Part shown: piece by piece, positions 40,704-47,489 of the stretch
Numbering within the stretch: position 1 is the first letter of the stretch
Layout: every line of letters begins with the position of its first letter
From: RGIG4079 sp045576735
GTDB taxonomy: Bacteria; Bacteroidota; Bacteroidia; Bacteroidales; Muribaculaceae
Reading direction: 5' to 3'
DNA length: 47,489 nt
Assembly: GCA_045576735.1 (NCBI GenBank)
Contig: JAZNGZ010000036.1
Coordinates: 1-47,489, forward strand
The notes under the pieces: generated by a model
Database searches by the model: none
What the model saw: the letters and a program-made list of their open reading frames with translations, nothing else
What the model was told of the DNA's origin: nothing
Position numbers and translations under genes: made by a program

Positions 40704-41654
40704 CTATTTTTTGAGGTTGTTGAGACATTCCACCACATTTTTTTCGATGCGTTGGCTCAAATTAGGATCTTCATCTTTGACGAATTTTTCGCCGGTGATG
40801 TGCTCATAAAGTTCGATGTAACGTTGTGAAACACTTTCGCAGTATTCATCGGTCATTTCAGGAACAACTTGCCCGGGTTTGCCCATAAAGTTGTTTTCGA
40901 TGAGCCATTGACGCACAAATTCTTTAGAGAGTTGTTTTTGTGGTTCGCCTTTTTCGAAACGTTCTTGATAACCTTCGGCATAGAAATAGCGAGATGAGTC
41001 GGGGGTGTGGATTTCGTCGATGAGATACACTTTGCCGTCGCGTTTGCCGAATTCATATTTAGTATCAACAAGGATAAGACCTTTTTCGGCAGCCATTTCG
41101 GTGCCACGAGCAAAAAGCGCACGAGTGTATTGTTCCATCACTTCATAGTCTTCTTTGCTCACGATGCCTTGAGCAAGGATTTCTTCGCGAGAAATGTTTT
41201 CGTCGTGACCTTCATCGGCTTTAGTTGTTGGGGTGATGATAGGTTCGGGGAAGCGTTCGTTTTCGCGCATACCATCGGGTAGTTTCACTCCACAAAGTTC
41301 GCGGCAACCGGCTTGATATTCGCGCCAAGCACTACCGGTGAGGTATCCGCGGATAATCATTTCAACACGAAATCCTTCGCATTTCAACCCTACGGTAACC
41401 ATGGGGTCGGGAGTGGCAAGTTTCCAGTTGGGGACTATGTCGGCAGTTGCGTCGAGAAATTTAGCCGCGATTTGGTTAAGAACTTGTCCTTTGTAGGGAA
41501 TTCCTTTGGGAAGGATAACATCGAAAGCCGAAATGCGGTCAGATGCAATCATTACCAAAATGTCGTCGTTGATATTATATACTTCACGCACTTTGCCGTG
41601 ATAAACGCTTTTTTGACCGGGAAAATTAAAGTCGGTGTTTGATAATGTAGCCAT
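40704..41654 (-). CDS. purC: Phosphoribosylaminoimidazole-succinocarboxamide synthase
   Basis: PurC joins CAIR and aspartate with ATP in purine synthesis. At 316 residues it is the longer, yeast/plant-like form (E. coli PurC has 237). GKVREVY (20-26) and SDRISAFDVILP (40-51) are the SAICAR synthetase signatures, and the second is followed by the IPYKGQVLNQ segment. The C-terminal part includes VDTKYEFGKRDGKVYLIDEIHTPDSSRY, with the metal and substrate-binding acidic residues. It is 12 bp after phoH and 13 bp before ubiE. Confidence 0.97.
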   Translation of the reverse strand: MATLSNTDFNFPGQKSVYHGKVREVYNINDDILVMIASDRISAFDVILPKGIPYKGQVLNQIAAKFLDATADIVPNWKLATPDPMVTVGLKCEGFRVEMIIRGYLTGSAWREYQAGCRELCGVKLPDGMRENERFPEPIITPTTKADEGHDENISREEILAQGIVSKEDYEVMEQYTRALFARGTEMAAEKGLILVDTKYEFGKRDGKVYLIDEIHTPDSSRYFYAEGYQERFEKGEPQKQLSKEFVRQWLIENNFMGKPGQVVPEMTDEYCESVSQRYIELYEHITGEKFVKDEDPNLSQRIEKNVVECLNNLKK

Positions 41655-41666
41655 ATTATATTTGTT

Positions 41667-42659
41667 TTATTGATTTGTTTCTTCGTTTTTGTTGCTATTT
41701 TCGGGGTTGTTGCCCTCTTTTTTGTTCTTGTCCCATTTTTCATAGGCATCAACGATGCGTTGCACTAATTGATGGCGCACGATGTCTTTTTTGCCAAATT
41801 CAACCATTCCAATGCCCGGAATACCTTTCAACACACGCAGAGCATGCATGAGTCCCGACACAGTGGAGCGTGGCAAGTCGATTTGCGTGGCATCACCGGT
41901 AATAATCATCTTTGCGTTCATGCCCAATCGGGTGAGGAACATTTTGATTTGATGTGTTGTGGTGTTTTGAGCCTCATCAAGCACAATCACGGCATCGTTG
42001 AGGGTGCGGCCACGCATGAACGCCAATGGGGCTATTTGAATCACGTTTGTGTCCATATATTCTTTCAACTTCACGGCGGGAATCATATCTTCGAGCGCAT
42101 CGTAGAGTGGTTGAAGATATGGGTCAATTTTATCTTTCATGTCGCCGGGAAGAAACCCGAGCTTTTCGCCTGCTTCCACAGCCGGTCGAGAAAGAATAAT
42201 CTTGCGTACTTCGCGATTTTTAAGAGCTCTCACGGCTAAGGCTATGGCAAGGTAGGTCTTGCCTGTTCCCGCAGGACCTAGCGCAAAGGTGAGGTCGTTT
42301 TTTAGCACTGTGTCAACAAGTAACTGCTGATTGGGCGAGCGAGGAGAAATGGGTTTGCCGTTAATACCGAAGATAATAGCGCCATCGCTTTTCAATTCTT
42401 GAGGAGTGCCCCCTTTAATGACTTCGAGAATGACCTCTTCGGTGAGTTTGTTGTATTTTGCGCAATAAACTTCAAGCTCTTTGATTTTCTTTTCAAAATC
42501 GGCTGTCTCATCGTTGTCGCCGATAACTTTTATTATCGAGCCGCGTGCAGCCATGCGCAACTTAGGGAATAGGTTGCGTATCAGTTGCATATTGCAATTG
42601 TTGACCCCATAAAAAATTACAGGGTCGACATTGTCGATAATTACAATGCGTTCAATCAT
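41667..42659 (-). CDS. PhoH-family ATPase (PhoL type)
   Basis: PhoH-like proteins are P-loop ATPases linked to RNA metabolism and ribosome maturation. At 330 residues this is the long PhoL form with an N-terminal region (about 1-100), then the ATPase with Walker A GPAGTGKT (128-135) and Walker B VIVLDEAQN (about 221-229), and the motif ITGDATQIDLPR typical of PhoH. The last 25 residues are Asn/Glu/Lys-rich. It is the first gene of the nine-gene operon and lies behind a full consensus promoter, so the whole unit is probably expressed constitutively. Confidence 0.94.
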   Translation of the reverse strand: MIERIVIIDNVDPVIFYGVNNCNMQLIRNLFPKLRMAARGSIIKVIGDNDETADFEKKIKELEVYCAKYNKLTEEVILEVIKGGTPQELKSDGAIIFGINGKPISPRSPNQQLLVDTVLKNDLTFALGPAGTGKTYLAIALAVRALKNREVRKIILSRPAVEAGEKLGFLPGDMKDKIDPYLQPLYDALEDMIPAVKLKEYMDTNVIQIAPLAFMRGRTLNDAVIVLDEAQNTTTHQIKMFLTRLGMNAKMIITGDATQIDLPRSTVSGLMHALRVLKGIPGIGMVEFGKKDIVRHQLVQRIVDAYEKWDKNKKEGNNPENSNKNEETNQ

Positions 42660-42681
42660 TAAGTAGAATTATTTAATGATA

Positions 42682-42712
42682 CAAAGGTAGTAACTTTGCA
42701 GTGAAATTGCAA
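42682..42712 (-). promoter_or_regulatory. Promoter of the phoH-purC-ubiE-...-PaaI operon
   Basis: TTG (complement of 42710-42712) is followed after exactly 20 bp by TACCTTTG (42682-42689): full consensus. The leader to the phoH ATG is about 15-20 nt. No other convincing promoter is seen within the following 7.5 kb of tightly spaced genes. Confidence 0.8.
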
Positions 42713-42744
42713 TAAATGAAAGATGCTTTTTGCTCATGAAGCAC

Positions 42745-42770
42745 AAAAAGCCCACTTTTTTCAAGTGAGC
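42745..42770 (-). terminator. Terminator of the GYF-domain gene
   Basis: The 8-bp stem GCCCACTT/AAGTGAGC (42750-42757 with 42763-42770, one G-U) is followed on the minus strand by five T residues. It lies 28 bp beyond the stop codon and separates this gene from the phoH promoter. Confidence 0.75.
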
Positions 42771-42798
42771 CATTAAAAGAAGTATATAGAGGGGAAAG

Positions 42799-43359
42799 TT
42801 ATGTAGTTAAAGGGGGAATGGGAAGGTTTCGAGAGATGAAGTAGGCTTTGCGTCGATCTTCCAATAGTTTGATAAAATTGTCTTTTTCAGAGTCTTTTAA
42901 TGAGATGGATAATTTTAGTTTGTAACCATTGTTCATGATAATGGTTATGTAGGCAGCCCTATTTTTCTTATATCCACAAATGTCTTGGATGTTGAAGTGC
43001 TGTTCGGGTACTTTTTTTAACGACAATATATGCCCCAAAGCATTTGGCTTGAATGTGAATGATTCGGGATTAATACATAATAGTCCCGGCACGGTGTTGA
43101 AAAAAGACTTTATGAGTGCTGTTTCGATTTCTACGTGTTCAAAAATAGGGTCGTTTGAGTCGATAGGGATTGTAGTTGTTGGCAATGGGGGTGGAGTGGT
43201 GGAAAGTAAGTCGGCTAGATTAGGGTCTTCCGATGCTTTAATCCACTTTTCGAGTCCTTCATGCCATATATACGAATGTGAGGTTAAACCATAGTTAACC
43301 AATTGATTTTTTTCGATAGGTCCTAATTGAGAACCATTGTGAATAATAAAGTATACCAT
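42799..43359 (-). CDS. GYF_2/DUF4339-domain protein
   Basis: The 186-residue cytoplasmic protein has an N-terminal GYF_2 domain (about 1-55: MVYFIIHNGSQLGPIEKNQL, then YIWHEGLEKWIKASE). This module is widespread in Bacteroidales and binds proline-rich peptides. A short Pro/Thr linker (TTPPPLPTTTIP) follows that could itself be a ligand for such domains. A C-terminal domain (about 85-180) has strands reminiscent of a PH/GRAM-like fold. I start at the ATG at 43359; a TTG lies 6 bp upstream. It is a single-gene unit. Function is unknown. Confidence 0.8.
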   Translation of the reverse strand: MVYFIIHNGSQLGPIEKNQLVNYGLTSHSYIWHEGLEKWIKASEDPNLADLLSTTPPPLPTTTIPIDSNDPIFEHVEIETALIKSFFNTVPGLLCINPESFTFKPNALGHILSLKKVPEQHFNIQDICGYKKNRAAYITIIMNNGYKLKLSISLKDSEKDNFIKLLEDRRKAYFISRNLPIPPLTT

Positions 43360-43389
43360 GTTCAATAAAGGTTTTTGTTATTTCTGATG

Positions 43390-43421
43390 CAAATATAACA
43401 ATTTAGGAGTTCCGATGTCAA
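43390..43421 (-). promoter_or_regulatory. Promoter of the GYF-domain gene
   Basis: TTG (complement of 43419-43421) and TATATTTG (43390-43397) are separated by 21 bp, within the normal range. The leader is about 25 nt. Confidence 0.65.
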
Positions 43422-43553
43422 ACATAAGGATTGAATATGTGATGAAATGCTTGTTTTGTGTGATGAAATTTCTGAGGTAAATCTACTCAAATAAAATTCA
43501 TAAATCGTCACTAAGTATTTTTAGAAGTTTCCTAAATAATGTTCTAATGATTT

Positions 43554-43588
43554 TTTGATGATAAAGTCATAAATTTTATATACTTTTG
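43554..43588 (+). promoter_or_regulatory. Candidate promoter of the tandem esterase genes
   Basis: TACTTTTG (43581-43588) matches TAnnTTTG, and TTTG lies at 43554-43557. The 23-bp spacing is longer than usual, so the -33 assignment is uncertain. The leader is about 25-30 nt. Confidence 0.5.
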
Positions 43589-43620
43589 CATAAAGATAGG
43601 AACATGCTTAAAAAGATGTT

Positions 43621-44493
43621 ATGAGAAAATTTTTATTAGCGCTAATAATGCCATTTGTGTTTTGTTTAATGGCATGTGCTCGCGAAAGTGTGACATCAAC
43701 ACCAAATGGACGCGAGGTTGCGATTAATCAAATAGTTGACATTCAGGTGCCGGCGGTAAATATTGCTTCCCCCATGGCGGTGAAGGTGATATTGCCTGAG
43801 TCGTATTTTACAAATAAGGATAAGCGCTATCCGGTGGCTTATTTATTGAATGGTCATGGGGGCAATGAGGCGTCATGGCCTTGTTTTATAGAGCCACGAC
43901 TCGATAGCCTAGCGTCGGTCTATGATATGATTATGGTGTGTCCCGATGGTCGAAACTCATGGTATTGGGATGCTCCTATCGATTCGACAATGAAAATGGA
44001 AACATTTTTTGTGGAGGAATTAGTGCCATATATCGATAAAAAATATCGCACTGTGGCCGATGCAAAGCATAGGGCTATTACCGGATTTAGCATGGGTGGT
44101 CATGGTGGATTGTGGCTAGCTATGCGTCATAGTGATGTGTGGGGCACAGGCGGCAGCATGAGCGGAGGCGTAGATATATTAGACGATGCTCGATGGGCAA
44201 AGTATTGGGATATGTATCGTCGATTAGGCGACCGTGAAACAAATCGGGAAGTGTGGGAGTCGCACACAGTGATAAACCTGGTAAAGGGCTTGCACCCCAA
44301 TCAGTTAAATATTATTGTTGATTGTGGAGTTGACGACTTTTTTATAAATGCCAATAGAAAATTACATCAGGAGTTGTTGAAATACAATATTCCTCATGAT
44401 TATACCGAACGCCCCGGTCGTCACGTGTATCCTTATTGGAAAAATTCTATACGTTATCAATTGTTGTATTTTCATAATGTGTTTACTCAATAG
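43621..44493 (+). CDS. Lipoprotein esterase (Esterase D / FrmB-like alpha/beta hydrolase)
   Basis: This 290-residue serine hydrolase of the PF00756 type (family members include S-formylglutathione hydrolase, feruloyl and acetylxylan esterases and mycolyltransferases) has a lipoprotein signal with Cys19 in LMAC. The nucleophile S157 is in GFSMGGHGG (155-163). An Asp (D238 or D239 of DCGVDDFF) and H268 (GRHVYPYW) complete the triad. The NGHGGNEASW loop (77-86) shapes the oxyanion hole. The protein is presumably anchored to the outer or inner membrane and may remove acyl groups from dietary or host polysaccharides, although no glycosidase or SusCD genes are adjacent. The next gene, 20 bp away, is a close paralogue. 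Confidence 0.9.
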   Translation: MRKFLLALIMPFVFCLMACARESVTSTPNGREVAINQIVDIQVPAVNIASPMAVKVILPESYFTNKDKRYPVAYLLNGHGGNEASWPCFIEPRLDSLASVYDMIMVCPDGRNSWYWDAPIDSTMKMETFFVEELVPYIDKKYRTVADAKHRAITGFSMGGHGGLWLAMRHSDVWGTGGSMSGGVDILDDARWAKYWDMYRRLGDRETNREVWESHTVINLVKGLHPNQLNIIVDCGVDDFFINANRKLHQELLKYNIPHDYTERPGRHVYPYWKNSIRYQLLYFHNVFTQ

Positions 44494-44513
44494 TTAATAA
44501 AAATAAATAAGCA

Positions 44514-45386
44514 ATGAAAAAGAGTGTTTTGACAATTTTCTTAGTGCTTAGCATCGTGTTGGGTGCTAGTGCATATAATGGGTTATGTGAAGGCGATACT
44601 GCTTGTCCCGCATCATCGTTTAAGCAGATAAACCACATTCAAGTGCCTGCTACAAATATAGCATCGCCAATGGATGTGAATGTGATATTACCTGAATCAT
44701 ATGCCACATCTGAAGATAAGGAGTATCCGGTTGTATATATCCTTCATGGATATGATGGTGATTACACTTCATGGCTCACTCTTACCGAACCAAAATTGGA
44801 TAGCCTTGCTTCACATTATGATATGATTTTTGTATTGCCCGACGGACGCGACAGTTGGTATTGGGACGCTCCCGCCGATCCAAGTCTTAAAATGGAATCA
44901 TTCTTTGTTGAAGAGCTTGTGCCATATATCGATGAAAATTATCGCACTATCGCCGATGCAAAGCATCGTGCAATTACAGGCTTGAGTATGGGCGGACATG
45001 GTAGCTTGTTCTTAGCTATGCGCCACAGCGATATTTGGGGCTCGGCAGGCAGCATGAGCGGTGGTGTGAATATCAACAAAGCTAAATGGGCTAAATCGTG
45101 GAAAATTGCTCAACGATTGGGAGCTCAAACTCAATATCCACAACGTTGGGAAGATCACACTGTAATCACACTCGTGAAAAATCTTAAACCGGGTCAATTA
45201 AATATCACATTTGATTGTGGTGTTGATGACTTCTTCATCGGTGTGAATCGCGAACTCCATGAAGAAATGTTGAAATATAATGTAGCTCACGATTATAGCG
45301 AACGTCTCGGTAAACACTCTCATGCATATTGGAAAAACTCAATTCGCTATCATCTCCAATATTTCTACGATATCTTTAACAAGTAA
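44514..45386 (+). CDS. Secreted esterase, paralogue of the preceding lipoprotein
   Basis: This 290-residue alpha/beta hydrolase is strongly similar over its whole length to the gene before it. Its signal peptide is of the ordinary type (cut after SA-Y, about residue 20) with no lipobox, so this copy should be released to the periplasm or outside. The nucleophile S158 is in GLSMGGHGS (156-164). The Asp lies in DCGVDDFF, and the His is in KHSHAYW (about 266-272). Its codons are more biased than those of its neighbour, suggesting stronger expression. The pair looks like a tandem duplication followed by change of cellular address. It ends 15 bp before a strong bidirectional terminator. Confidence 0.9.
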   Translation: MKKSVLTIFLVLSIVLGASAYNGLCEGDTACPASSFKQINHIQVPATNIASPMDVNVILPESYATSEDKEYPVVYILHGYDGDYTSWLTLTEPKLDSLASHYDMIFVLPDGRDSWYWDAPADPSLKMESFFVEELVPYIDENYRTIADAKHRAITGLSMGGHGSLFLAMRHSDIWGSAGSMSGGVNINKAKWAKSWKIAQRLGAQTQYPQRWEDHTVITLVKNLKPGQLNITFDCGVDDFFIGVNRELHEEMLKYNVAHDYSERLGKHSHAYWKNSIRYHLQYFYDIFNK

Positions 45387-45401
45387 TGTGTTATTATACA
45401 T

Positions 45402-45441
45402 AAAAAATAGTTGCTATAGAATTTTATAGCAACTATTTTTT
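45402..45441. terminator. Bidirectional terminator between esterases and rfbC
   Basis: A perfect 17-bp inverted repeat (45402-45418 with 45425-45441, loop 6 nt) has A-run and T-run at its outer ends, so it ends transcription from both sides: the plus-strand esterases and the minus-strand rfbC. Confidence 0.9.
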
Positions 45442-45460
45442 GTATTATATTGATTGGATA

Positions 45461-46012
45461 TTATACTACTTGTGGCTCGATTTCACTGAGCGATAGACCA
45501 TGGGAGTCTTTTTCTGAGAGGTTGAGTTCATTGGCAGGAAGTGGCCATTCGATGCCGAGAACAGGGTCGTCAAATCGCAATGTGGCTTCGGCTTGAGGAG
45601 CATACACATTGTCGACTTTGTATTGAAATTGTGCGATGTCGCTCAACACGATAAAGCCGTGAGCCATGCCGCGAGGCACAAAAAGTTGACGGCAGTTGTC
45701 CTCGCTCAACTCCACGGCAAGGTGTTGCCCAAAGGTGGGGGAGTCTTTGCGAATATCTACAATCACATCTATCACTCGACCGCGCGACACTCTTACCAAC
45801 TTGGCCTGAGCCCATTCGTTGCGTTGAAAATGTAAACCACGCAACACACCACGAGTTGATACCGATTCATTGTCTTGCACAAACTCCACTTCGCCCACAT
45901 GGGCTTGAAATTCAGCCTTTTTGAAACTTTCCATAAAGTAGCCACGTGCATCACCATGTCGCACCGGCTCTATTATCCACACACCTTTAATATTTTGTTC
46001 GGTAAAAGTCAT
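45461..46012 (-). CDS. rfbC: dTDP-4-dehydrorhamnose 3,5-epimerase
   Basis: RfbC/RmlC epimerises dTDP-4-keto-6-deoxyglucose on the way to dTDP-L-rhamnose, a sugar of O-antigen and capsule. Its 183 residues are normal. The catalytic base H61 is in RGLHFQ (58-63), the acid Tyr is Y131 of QYKVDNVYAP, and R23-G24 of DARGYF and K71 bind the nucleotide and substrate. It stands alone without rfbA, rfbB or rfbD, so the other rhamnose genes must lie elsewhere. A -7 element TATCTTTG (46036-46043) is upstream. Confidence 0.96.
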   Translation of the reverse strand: MTFTEQNIKGVWIIEPVRHGDARGYFMESFKKAEFQAHVGEVEFVQDNESVSTRGVLRGLHFQRNEWAQAKLVRVSRGRVIDVIVDIRKDSPTFGQHLAVELSEDNCRQLFVPRGMAHGFIVLSDIAQFQYKVDNVYAPQAEATLRFDDPVLGIEWPLPANELNLSEKDSHGLSLSEIEPQVV

Positions 46013-46035
46013 TGTCGATTAATTAGATGTTTCTA

Positions 46036-46043
46036 CAAAGATA
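46036..46043 (-). promoter_or_regulatory. -7 element (TATCTTTG) of rfbC
   Basis: A perfect TAnnTTTG match on the minus strand lies 23 bp before the rfbC ATG. No TTG is found at the 20-bp distance. Confidence 0.5.
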
Positions 46044-46123
46044 CACTAATTTGTTGAGATTATGGTTACAGTAGGAGAATATTTTTGATTATATGATTGT
46101 TACTCTTTAGCGAGTTAATTGCG

Positions 46124-46855
46124 TTATTTAAAGGGAATTTCAATAAATTGACTTGCTGCCATCTTTGGTATTGCAAAATCAAATTGATTTTTGATGTCAT
46201 TTAAAGAACGGCATTTGTTATAAGGCATATATGCAATCATGTAAACAACTCCCGATTCGATTTTATTTGATGAAAATACTATTAAAGTTTTTTGGTCGGT
46301 CGTTAAGAAATAGTAAGTATTTATATCTTGGTTAATGTCAAAAAGGATATATCTTTCATACATAAAATCAAAAATAGTATTATCATCGACATAATTGCCA
46401 TCGATTATTGTAATGGCTGTATTTAGGCGGTCTTCGTTGAATGAATAGAGAACATATGAATAAGCCCCTACGGAATAGCCTAATGCCTTAGGTTCTTCAG
46501 CAAAAATAGTATATTCTTTCATGAAATTCTTGACTGTGCTTTGTGTTGCGCCCCAATTAGTGTATGGAATGAAATATGCCTCAGGAACGACGCCATTTAC
46601 TGTTACTTTAAATTCTCCTTTTGAACTTGAAATAAGGGCTTCGCCAACACGTTCGGCGGTAATGACGTTTTTTGAAACCGAAACGATGTATTCATTAGAT
46701 GTAGTCCATTCAGCATCAGCATCGGCTATGGTATATGATTGACCACAATTAAGAGTAATGTCTCTGAATTTTGCTTTTGGTTCATCGTCGCTGCTACAAG
46801 AAACGATAATTGCCGATGAAATAAGGATTAGCGTTAGGAATAGAAATTTTTTCAT
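46124..46855 (-). CDS. Lipoprotein with Ig-like (BIG2-type) N-terminal part
   Basis: This 243-residue predicted lipoprotein has lipobox VSC with Cys20, followed by SSDDE. Acidic residues right after the Cys resemble the Bacteroidetes surface-export signal. Residues about 33-90 (ITLNCGQSYTI, AEWTTSNEYIVSVSKNVITAERVGEALIS) are like one Ig-like BIG2 repeat. The remaining 150 residues form an alternating strand/helix domain I do not recognise. It is a stand-alone gene; 111 bp separate it from rfbC. Function is unknown. Confidence 0.8.
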   Translation of the reverse strand: MKKFLFLTLILISSAIIVSCSSDDEPKAKFRDITLNCGQSYTIADADAEWTTSNEYIVSVSKNVITAERVGEALISSSKGEFKVTVNGVVPEAYFIPYTNWGATQSTVKNFMKEYTIFAEEPKALGYSVGAYSYVLYSFNEDRLNTAITIIDGNYVDDNTIFDFMYERYILFDINQDINTYYFLTTDQKTLIVFSSNKIESGVVYMIAYMPYNKCRSLNDIKNQFDFAIPKMAASQFIEIPFK

Positions 46856-47159
46856 TTTGATATGTATTTAAGTTAGTACAATATTGTCATTATTAAATCT
46901 AGCAGTTGCTATAAAGCAATGGCATAAATGTAGCGTAATTTTTCACAAATGTAGCGATTACATTTATTATCTAATTGGCATTATGATGCATTCTTATTTA
47001 GTTGACACATCAATTATATAAATGTTGAAGAGCGATAACTACATCTCGGCGACAACCTCGACGGGTTTACTTAGTGGCATAATTCCGACACGGCAAAACT
47101 ATTTTCGCCACCTGTATTTGTAAACAAAAAAGAAAATAAAGGCTATTGGTTCTGAAATA
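46856..47159. other. Intergenic region left of the truncated gene
   Basis: This AT-rich 304-bp stretch contains no gene I can support. A short direct repeat AAATGTAGCG (near 46926 and 46948) and a possible minus-strand -7 element at 46946-46953 are the only features. Confidence 0.4.
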
Positions 47160-47179
47160 ATACAACCTATAGGTTGTAT
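47160..47179. promoter_or_regulatory. Perfect 20-bp palindromic operator
   Basis: ATACAACCTATAGGTTGTAT is its own reverse complement over 20 bases. It overlaps the TTG (-33) element of the plus-strand promoter at 47174-47204. A dimeric repressor bound here would block polymerase, the arrangement typical of autoregulated toxin-antitoxin operons. Confidence 0.75.
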
Positions 47180-47204
47180 ATATCGATTTTTTGTTTTATC
47201 TTTG
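47174..47204 (+). promoter_or_regulatory. Promoter of the truncated right-edge gene
   Basis: TTG (47174-47176) is followed after exactly 20 bp by TATCTTTG (47197-47204), a full consensus. It is followed 18 bp later by the ATG at 47223. Confidence 0.8.
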
Positions 47205-47222
47205 TACCAAAATAAGAAAGAT

Positions 47223-47436
47223 ATGACTTTTGACGATATAACCGGTGATGGTCGCCTTTGGGCAGTCAGATATGATGGAGCAACAGATAATGAATTGTTT
47301 CGTCTGTTTGACCAATGGAATGATGTAATGTGGTTGCGTAATTTTTTCAAAAAATTACGGTTCTCGGAGCAAAAAAGGTGAATTTCTGCGTTTTGAACTG
47401 AGCCATAACGCATTAAACAGAAAACCTCGGAAATAG
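47223..47436 (+). pseudogene. Truncated and frameshifted gene, probably a toxin-like (RelE/Gp49-type) remnant
   Basis: A 52-codon frame (47223-47381) starts MTFDDITGDGRLWAVRYDG and continues with NELFRLFDQWNDVMWLRNFF. To me this resembles the N-terminus of a phage-derived Gp49/HigB-like toxin of about 110-160 residues found in Bacteroidales. It then breaks: a shift at the A-run near 47350 opens another frame with YGSRSKKGEFLRFELSHNALNRK that stops at 47436. A following ATGGCA at 47442 stops after three codons, with LAKKRKVMK in another frame, which could be the start of a decayed antitoxin. Family recognition is from memory of conserved openings and needs a search. The operator and promoter upstream are intact. 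Confidence 0.5.
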
Positions 47437-47489
47437 TAACAATGGCAATCTAGCAAAGAAACGCAAAGTAATGAAATAGAACGGTTGCC

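Noticed and set aside
47099..47413. Minus-strand open frame of 104 codons at the right edge
   Set aside because: It runs antisense through the consensus promoter, the palindrome and the truncated gene, and its composition is not protein-like.

Overview
The window comes from a Bacteroidetes chromosome, most likely order Bacteroidales and perhaps a Muribaculaceae-type gut organism. The evidence is: Bacteroidetes promoters of the form TTG, about 20 bp, TAnnTTTG in front of many genes; few Shine-Dalgarno sites; secreted proteins with C-terminal secretion-tail motifs; BspA-type, GYF and DUF3078 proteins; and gene neighbourhoods such as recF-DUF721 and metG-ansA. The exact genus is inference. Nearly everything is on the minus strand. 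The plus-strand exceptions are one variable protein near 19 kb, two esterases near 44 kb and a gene remnant at the right edge.

Layout, left to right. 1-4.6 kb: tRNA-Gly and tRNA-Tyr behind ribH, a TPR protein, a single-domain arabinose-5-phosphate isomerase, then recF with a DciA/DUF721 partner and a thioesterase. 4.6-11.5 kb: a complete RND efflux operon (fusion protein, pump, outer-membrane factor) ending in a divergent LpxA-like acyltransferase. 11.8-13.3 kb: an apparently highly expressed secreted protein. 13.4-21.6 kb: an accessory region holding three copies of a modular intergenic repeat, an orphan large terminase with a phage-like structural gene, a secreted FGE-fold protein whose 3' end has the signature of a diversity-generating retroelement (DGR) variable region, and an AAA/DUF4143 ATPase behind a four-copy iterated array. 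21.8-29.2 kb: three tandem phosphodiester-glycosidase genes. 29.4-35.5 kb: a BspA-like protein with a lysine tail, ansA, metG and an AAA/DUF234 ATPase. 35.1-42.7 kb: a tightly packed nine-gene operon from phoH through purC, ubiE, DUF3078, two secreted proteins, paaK and an ACT protein to a PaaI thioesterase. 42.8-46.9 kb: a GYF protein, two tandem esterases, rfbC and a lipoprotein. Right edge: a decayed gene behind an intact palindromic operator and promoter.

The most interesting item is the orphan DGR target at 18631-19485. Its last 45 or so codons switch to GC-rich, C-ending codons. Fourteen clustered codons have the form expected when AAC template codons are mutagenised at adenine, and two strong inverted repeats lie just downstream. 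No reverse transcriptase or template repeat is visible in the window, so diversification would have to act in trans. The gene and its neighbouring ATPase lie between two direct copies of a repeat of about 235-300 bp, and the orphan phage packaging pair is next door. All assignments come from reading the sequence. No database search was run.
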